NCBI GenBank assembly: GCA_900552775.1
Contig: USAP01000089.1
Coordinates: 1 to 6,796, forward strand
Source of the DNA: an uncultured Eubacteriales bacterium
GTDB taxonomy: Bacteria > Bacillota > Clostridia > UMGS1883 > UMGS1540
DNA: 6,796 nt
Reading direction: 5' to 3'
Shown: positions 5,427 to 6,796 of the stretch, piece by piece
Position numbering within the stretch: position 1 is the first letter of the stretch
How the letters are laid out: the number at the start of each line of letters is the position of its first letter
Position numbers and translations under genes: made by a program
The notes under the pieces: generated by a model
Told to the model about the DNA's origin: nothing
Databases searched by the model: none
The model's input: the letters and a program-made list of their open reading frames with translations, nothing else

Positions 5427-6707
5427 CTATTTGATTCTTATCATTTTTTCCATGTCTTCTTTTCGGCGTGCTTCGCGCATTTTGCGGCGGCGTATTTTTG
5501 CACGTCTTTTCTTTTCCGCGGATATCAGGAGCAGCAAAATAACCGCAAATGCCGCAATTACATAAACTCCGATGGCTTTTATTATTTTATATACGGGTCT
5601 GAAAATGAAAGCAAGCGGCATTTTTTTGTATTGTGATACAGCGGCGAGGCTGCATGAAGCAATCGTGGTGCCGCCGTATAAAAATTCAACATTTCCCAAA
5701 ACCTCACCCGCCTCTATGGGAGCGGAGATGTTTTTGTTAAGCGTAATATTTTTTGTAACCGCAGACGGGTCCGCGCCTTCGGGCAAAACCACGGAAATTG
5801 TTTCCGACGCTTCCAGGATAGCGTTGTCGGCATACGAATTGCGGAGCGGAACGCTGCTTAAAATATCGCCCTTTGAGGCTATAACGCTTGATTTGAGAGT
5901 GTTTATTCCGTATGACAAAAGTTTTTTGCTGTCAACAAACGAAAACATTTCTTCGGCTTTCGGGTCTGCGCCGAAAACGGCGGCAATAAGCTGCCTGTCG
6001 GAGGTTTCCGCGGCGGAAACGAGGCAGTAACCGGCTTCGGTGGTGTAGCCCGTTTTAATGCCCTTGGCATATTCATAATAGTATTTTGAAGAGCGCGAAA
6101 GCAGCTGATTTGTTGATACCAGATTTCTTTCCGGCTGCATATTGGTTGCCGGAATGGTGTATTCTCTGTTTGACACGGCTTCTTTAAAAAGAGGCAGCGT
6201 CATGGCGTAGCGCGCGATTTTTGCCATATCCGCGGGAGTTGTATAATGGTTTTCGTCATGCAGACCGTGCGGATTCTGAAAATGAGTGGAGGCGGCGCCG
6301 AGCTCGGCGGCTTTTTCGTTCATAAGTTTTACAAATTCTTCGGAGGAGCCCGCAATGTTTTCCGCAAGCACATTTGCCGCGTCGTTTGCGGAGGCTATGA
6401 GAAGCGCAAATATAAGGTCGTGATAAGACATCTGCTCACCTTCGAGAAGGTTTGCCTTGCTGCTGTCAAATGAAATTGAGTTTACGGCTGCATAGCTTGC
6501 CGTGAACATATCGGAAAGACGGCCTTCGGAATGCTCTATTGCTATAATCGCCGTCATAATCTTTGTTGTGCTTGCCGGATACACGCGTGCGTCTTTGTTT
6601 TTGTCAAAGAGCACAAGTCCGCTTGAGGCGTCCACGAGGACGGCGGACGGCACCGAAAGCTCCGGCGCCGCTGCGCACGGCAGCGAAAAAAGCATTATAA
6701 AACCCAT
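5427..6707 (-). CDS. dacF: D-alanyl-D-alanine carboxypeptidase (DacF/PBP5 type), 5' end uncertain
   Basis: This low-molecular-weight penicillin-binding protein removes the terminal D-Ala from peptidoglycan pentapeptides outside the membrane. All three active-site motifs are present in the 426 residues: SxxK at S46-K49 (ASTTKI), SxN at 106-108 (SAN) and KTG at 218-220. A PBP5-type C-terminal domain (about 275-350) follows, then one membrane span (about 378-396) and a strongly basic tail (KKRRAKIRRRKMREARRK), so the enzyme is probably anchored with its tail inside. The N-terminus MGFIMLFSLPCAAAPE has the end of a signal peptide (cleavage near AAA-PE) but no charged n-region and only a weak ribosome site. 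The reading frame stays open to the window edge, and upstream DNA turns abruptly GC-rich, so the true start may be lost. ttcA follows 18 bp downstream. DacF is forespore-expressed in B. subtilis; no promoter can be judged here. Confidence 0.93.
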   Translation of the reverse strand: MGFIMLFSLPCAAAPELSVPSAVLVDASSGLVLFDKNKDARVYPASTTKIMTAIIAIEHSEGRLSDMFTASYAAVNSISFDSSKANLLEGEQMSYHDLIFALLIASANDAANVLAENIAGSSEEFVKLMNEKAAELGAASTHFQNPHGLHDENHYTTPADMAKIARYAMTLPLFKEAVSNREYTIPATNMQPERNLVSTNQLLSRSSKYYYEYAKGIKTGYTTEAGYCLVSAAETSDRQLIAAVFGADPKAEEMFSFVDSKKLLSYGINTLKSSVIASKGDILSSVPLRNSYADNAILEASETISVVLPEGADPSAVTKNITLNKNISAPIEAGEVLGNVEFLYGGTTIASCSLAAVSQYKKMPLAFIFRPVYKIIKAIGVYVIAAFAVILLLLISAEKKRRAKIRRRKMREARRKEDMEKMIRIK

Positions 6708-6727
6708 TATTGCGCCTGTATTGCGCC
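6708..6727 (+). repeat. 9-bp direct repeat at the composition junction upstream of dacF
   Basis: TATTGCGCC occurs at 6708-6716 and again at 6719-6727, separated by two bases. It sits exactly where the moderate-GC dacF region changes to the GC-rich right edge. Such a short repeat could be chance, a target-site or slippage trace, or the overlap at which an assembler joined unrelated reads. Confidence 0.5.
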
Positions 6728-6796
6728 CCGCCCCCGGCCGACGACGAGAAGCTCGGCGTACCTCTGGTGACGACGTTCGACATGGAGGCCAAACCC
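6724..6796. other. GC-rich terminal segment, foreign-looking; possible fragment of a plus-strand coding region
   Basis: By hand count about 51 of these 73 bases are G or C, clearly above the rest of the window. One plus-strand frame is open to the edge from about 6701; from 6725 it reads 24 codons, of which 21 end in G or C, including PADDEKLGVPLVTTFDMEAK. That codon pattern fits a high-GC genome. Minus-strand frames are also open but with poorer third-position bias; one ends at TAA 6709-6707, overlapping the dacF ATG as TAATG. I do not recognise any of the peptides. A chimeric contig end is the simplest explanation. Confidence 0.5.

Noticed and set aside
5572..6030. 152-codon plus-strand open frame opposite dacF
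   Set aside because: It is antisense to a carboxypeptidase with all three active-site motifs. The composition is that of a shadow frame.
6604..6792. 62-codon minus-strand open frame spanning the right edge
   Set aside because: It bridges the composition junction and overlaps the dacF 5' end in another frame. It has low-complexity Ser/Gly/Arg content and no known features.

Overview
The window looks like a piece of a spore-forming, anaerobic Clostridia-type Firmicute of moderate GC. The evidence is an oxygen-sensitive class III ribonucleotide reductase system (nrdD-nrdG), the dipicolinate-uptake genes spoVAC and spoVAD, strong Gram-positive Shine-Dalgarno sites and a dacF-type carboxypeptidase. 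No RNA gene, insertion sequence or CRISPR array is visible. There is no intergenic stretch over 300 bases.

Layout. Positions 2-85 hold the last 27 codons of a YitT-like membrane protein. A compact control region (about 120-226) follows, with an extended -10 promoter and one good plus one degenerate NrdR-like box, leading into nrdD (227-2401) and nrdG (2433-2954). These encode the anaerobic ribonucleotide reductase and its radical-SAM activase. A near-perfect 20-bp hairpin (2972-3015) ends that unit. A candidate forespore-type promoter (3064-3093) then precedes an unannotated 44-residue single-span membrane microprotein (3108-3242). Its stop overlaps the spoVAC start as ATGA, and spoVAC (3239-3676) is followed by spoVAD (3688-4695). 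On the opposite strand a two-gene unit, dacF (5427-6707) then a ttcA-family gene (4701-5408), converges on spoVAD with only 5 bp between the stop codons. There is therefore no room for spoVAE in its usual place.

How the genes relate. The nrdDG unit makes dNTPs without oxygen and is probably repressed by NrdR when dATP is ample. The spoVA unit builds the inner-membrane dipicolinate channel of the forespore. DacF trims D-Ala from peptidoglycan stem peptides, and the TtcA-like protein is a tRNA thiolation enzyme. In Bacillus subtilis dacF, spoIIA and spoVA are neighbours; here dacF and spoVA are still close but convergent and without spoIIA.

The last ~73 bases (from about 6724) are sharply GC-rich and, in one plus-strand frame, have high-GC codon use. 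They look foreign to the rest of the window. A 9-bp direct repeat sits at the transition. This is either an assembly chimera or a real junction, and it puts the 5' end of dacF in doubt.

The best candidates for something undescribed are the spoVAC-coupled microprotein and the GC-rich junction. I see no evidence of an entirely new multi-gene system.
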